DNA from: Owenia fusiformis
Lineage: Eukaryota > Annelida > Polychaeta > Sabellida > Oweniidae
Length of the DNA: 64,000 bases
Direction of reading: 5' to 3'
NCBI GenBank assembly: GCA_903813345.2
Contig: CAIIXF020000003.1
Span: 23,017,248-23,081,247, forward strand
Part shown: positions 62,200-64,000 of the stretch, piece after piece
How positions within the stretch are numbered: position 1 is the first letter of the stretch
How the letters are laid out: each line of letters starts with the position of its first letter
The notes under the pieces: model-generated
The model's database searches: none
The model's input: only the letters and a program-made list of their open reading frames with translations
What the model was told of the DNA's origin: nothing
Translations under genes and position numbers: made by a program

Positions 62200-62460
62200 A
62201 AGACTTTACCGACACAATTTGAGGACGGAGAATACAAAATGGCCATCTTAAAATTTACCAAGAATGACAAAAAATTAGTCAGTTCTAGATTTTCATACTA
62301 AGAACCACCCCTGAAAATTTGAAATTGATCCCTCACACAGTTAACCAGAAAACATGTAAACAAGACGTTACAGACAAGATTTGAGGACAGAAAATCCAAA
62401 ATGGCTGCCTTGACATTTATCCAGAATGCCAAAAACTAATCTGTTCTAGATTTTCATACT
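62200..62460. repeat. Local tandem duplication of about 140 bp
   Basis: Two imperfect units begin near 62205 and 62365. Both contain ACAAGA...TTTGAGGAC...AAAATGGC and end in GTTCTAGATTTTCATACT. The second unit is cut at CATACT by the element that starts at 62461. Its continuation, AAGAATCATCCCTGAAAATT, resumes at 63961, matching the first unit at 62300-62320. Confidence 0.85.
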
Positions 62461-63955
62461 CACGGGGTGCCATCGAATAATTTTGGCAACGTACCGGAGA
62501 ACGACATTTTACTAAGAAATGGCAATAATTTAGCACAATATATTTTTTAACTAGAGTTCTACTTTGATTTTGACAAAAGTAAGTATACCATGCAATGGCT
62601 ATTTCATTCATGAGTTTGTAGGAATTCTGTTGGAACCCAGTTCTGATCAAGTACGAAGTTATTGAAATCGGCGCAGACGGACTTCACTCCGAAAGATGGT
62701 TTTTCAATTATAACTTTTCACAACATTTAAGTATAGACTTTTGAAAAAAGTACAGAATAGTCCTTATACTTTTGAATAATTCTGTTATTTCTGATTCACA
62801 CGACTCTGATTTGTTTAATTAAAAAAAAGTTTTAAAAATATTACTTAGGAACGTAACCGGAGCTGGGAACGTAACCGGAGCAGATCAGTTGAATTATTTA
62901 ATCAAAAAAATATATGATTTAAAGCACATATACTAATTTAAAAACATACGGGATTGTTCGAATGCGTATTTATTACATTTTATTTAAAGAAAAAAAATTA
63001 TCCATTGTGAAAAATTAAATTTGGTATTTACCATGCATAAGTGCACTTACCTTAGAAAGGCTATCAAACATAGAACAATCATTGTATGGAGAATGAAGTG
63101 ATTAAATGTAGTAAGCAAATAATTCCATTTGATTTCACCCATTGTATTTGTTCAGCGAACTATTAGAACCCACTCTGTTATACTAATTTCGTATATATAT
63201 ACTGTTTATACATACATATATGTATTATACTTCTAAGACAACTTCTCTTTTTCAGGGGAAATAAAAGCATTTAAATCCTAGATTATTAAAAAAGTTAGGA
63301 TACAACGAACTGTATATAGCGTAGGTGTGTTATGTACTTGTCATGTGCTCGACCAAATCGAATCAACATATGCTCTCTGAAATTCTTCACCTAACCCCCC
63401 CCCCTCCATATAAACGTAAGATGTTTGAGTGAGTGCCCGTTTATTGTTTTATGCAAAACCAGTTGTTATCCATCTTTGTTTCGATGCATTGATTTTCCTG
63501 TAAGTGAAGGGTAATAAATGCTCATTTTAACATTCATATGTGTTTGTAAATAATATATATGCTTTAAATCATATATTTTATTTTTTAAATTATATAATTC
63601 AACTGATCTGCTCCGGTTACGTTCCCAGCTCCGGTTACGTTCCTAAGTAATATTTTTAAAACTTTTTTTTTAATTAAGTCTATACTTAAATGTTGTAAAA
63701 AGTTATAATCGAAAAACCATCTTTCGGAGTAAAGTCCGACTGCGCCGATTTCAATAACTTCGTACTTGATCAGAACTGGGTTTCAACAGAATTCCTACAA
63801 ACTCATGAATGAAATAGCCATTGCATGGAATACTTACTTTTGTCAAAATCAAAGTAGAACTCTAGTTAAAAAATATAATGTGCCAAATTATTGCCATTTC
63901 TTAGTAAAATGTCGTTCTCCGGTACGTTGCCAAAATTATTCGATGGTACCCCGTG
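62461..63955. mobile_element. CACGGGG-ended inverted-repeat element with 5-bp duplication
   Basis: The ends read CACGGGGTGCCATCGAATAA and, mirrored, CACGGGGTACCATCGAATAA. ATACT lies on both sides (62456-62460, 63956-63960). The uninterrupted sequence survives in the neighbouring duplicate at 62300-62320, confirming the insertion point. Arms of 410-490 bp differ at only a few positions apart from one deletion, so the element looks young. Each arm has two AACGTAACCGGAGC motifs plus AACGTACCGGAGAACG near the tip, possible transposase-binding sites. A CAC start with a 5-bp duplication fits the Transib superfamily (inference). No transposase lies in the 600-bp core. Confidence 0.85.
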
Positions 63956-64000
63956 ATACTAAGAATCATCCCTGAAAATTTAAAATTGATGTACCAAACA

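Noticed and set aside
62417-62650. Frame beginning MIRTGFQQNSYKLMNEIAIA, repeated at 63766-63975
   Set aside because: The repetition is explained by the inverted arms being DNA copies. No domain is recognisable, and protein-level constraint cannot be claimed from two near-identical arms.

Overview
The window is AT-rich animal nuclear DNA. Genes carry GT-AG introns, most of the sequence is non-coding, and small DNA transposons are frequent. The gene content (a two-domain phosphoethanolamine methyltransferase, a degenerin/ENaC-type channel and an RREB1-type multi-zinc-finger factor) fits a marine invertebrate. A non-vertebrate deuterostome such as a hemichordate, echinoderm or lancelet is my best guess, inferred from gene content and transposon style rather than from a species match.

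Layout. (i) 1-2534: repeats only. (ii) 2535-4931, minus strand: an intronless DEG/ENaC-family channel of 798 residues. (iii) 6790-13230: two inverted copies of what looks like one promoter plus first exon, facing each other across a 4.5-kb long-terminal-inverted-repeat element (A, 8337-12840). (iv) 13465-40394, plus strand: a cluster of three phosphoethanolamine N-methyltransferase (PMT) copies. Copy 1 (13465-23926) is dead: a 5.6-kb sister (B, 16339-21933) of element A sits inside its third exon, exon 4 is missing and exon 6 is cut short. Copy 2 (26154-31458) is complete, with 11 exons totalling exactly 1500 nt (499 residues). Copy 3 (35361-40394) keeps only exons 6-11, the C-terminal methyltransferase half. 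(v) 42822-61287, minus strand: 17 exons of an RREB1 (Drosophila hindsight/pebbled) orthologue with about 21 zinc fingers. Its 5' end lies beyond the recognised exons. (vi) 61288-64000: a local duplication interrupted by a young inverted-repeat transposon.

Functionally, PMT makes phosphocholine from phosphoethanolamine by three SAM-dependent methylations. RREB1 is a nuclear transcription factor with CtBP-type motifs, and the channel would sit in the plasma membrane. I see no operon-like or pathway link among the three; they are neighbours only.

The most unusual content is mobile. Several elements have target-site duplications (TSDs) that can be read directly, some confirmed by an uninterrupted paralogous sequence in the same window. 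They are: long-TIR elements A and B (3-bp TSD); an element whose inverted ends are arrays of a 15-bp repeat (58673-59589, 8-bp TSD); a CACGGGG-ended element with a 5-bp TSD (62461-63955); a 1.2-kb palindrome at TTAA (53603-54809); a hAT-like element made of CTCCCGTAAAA-type repeats (22873-23453); several TA-flanked mariner-type MITEs; and scattered hairpins with GC-rich apices. I found no tRNA, rRNA, CRISPR array or LTR/viral element.
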